DNA from: Hankyongella sp964404985
GTDB lineage: Bacteria; Pseudomonadota; Alphaproteobacteria; Sphingomonadales; Sphingomonadaceae
DNA length: 50,781 bases
NCBI GenBank assembly: GCA_964404985.1
Contig: CAYOMD010000018.1
Coordinates: 1-50,781, forward strand
Direction: 5' to 3'
Numbering within the stretch: the stretch's first letter is position 1; every line of letters starts with the position of its first letter. Below, piece by piece: positions 50,627 through 50,781 of this stretch. Position numbers and translations under genes: made by a program. Below the pieces are notes generated by a model, which did not search any database, had not been told where the DNA came from, and saw only the letters and a program-made list of their open reading frames with translations.

Positions 50627-50781
50627 AACTTTACCCTGATTTTTCTTAGCATAACATATAGACATGTACCATTTGTGACAACAACGTTTGCTCATTCCGT
50701 ACCACCAAGTCCGATGTTAACCTTCCGTTTGCCATAGGCGTTTAGTTTCGGGCCTCAAGGTTGGAGCTTATGCGCCTCAAA

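Overview
The window looks like a GC-rich alphaproteobacterial chromosome segment, most probably Sphingomonadales or a close relative. Three things point there. The transcription and translation block rimP-nusA-ylxR-infB-rbfA-truB-rpsO-pnp is intact. A DUF1465/RcdA homologue is present, a family restricted to Alphaproteobacteria. The dispersed hairpin repeats and the plasmid-type ParB remnant resemble those of sphingomonads. No rRNA, CRISPR array or replication origin was seen.

Layout. 1-11.7 kb is an accessory region. It opens with a scar in which a 3'-truncated IS5-family element is joined to a ParB fragment and then to an HTH-glyoxalase gene. It continues with AraC regulators, an S9 peptidase, a LytS/LytTR two-component pair and a serine hydrolase, and stops at the 3' end of a tRNA-Lys(CUU) gene, so it may be a tRNA-bounded island. 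12.0-17.7 kb is the leftward rod-shape operon mreB-mreC-mreD-mrdA-rodA. 17.9-20.3 kb is a rightward vapB-vapC-mutL unit with overlapping reading frames. 20.3-24.2 kb holds rcdA, a small heat-shock gene with a ROSE-like RNA thermometer, and a large RTX metalloprotease whose ribosome binding site lies in a hairpin. 24.3-28.8 kb has smpB and dapA leftward, and slt, a GreB-like gene and a DUF2177 gene rightward. 28.9-39.1 kb is the rimP-to-pnp block, with a repeat-filled rpsO-pnp gap. 39.3-43.6 kb is a leftward cluster of ornithine decarboxylase, deoxyhypusine-synthase-like protein, a ModA-like binding protein and a nitrilase, preceded by a structured leader. 43.7-48.0 kb carries threonine dehydratase, then a PEP-CTERM 5'-nucleotidase behind a sigma-54-like promoter, a coupled peptidoglycan-binding protein and an EF-hand protein. 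The right edge is an AT-richer gene for a GH38-like protein.

How genes work together. The Mre/PBP2/RodA set builds the lateral wall. The rimP block supplies ribosome maturation, initiation factor 2, tRNA modification and RNA decay. The ODC and DHS-like pair is best read as a polyamine pathway (putrescine, then probably homospermidine), because bacteria lack the eIF5A substrate of true deoxyhypusine synthase. The most interesting items are the RNA-level switches at hsp20, the metalloprotease and ODC, the coupling of a toxin-antitoxin pair to mismatch repair, the sigma-54-type PEP-CTERM promoter and the nested inverted repeats ahead of pnp. All calls come from reading sequence and translations by eye; no database search was run.
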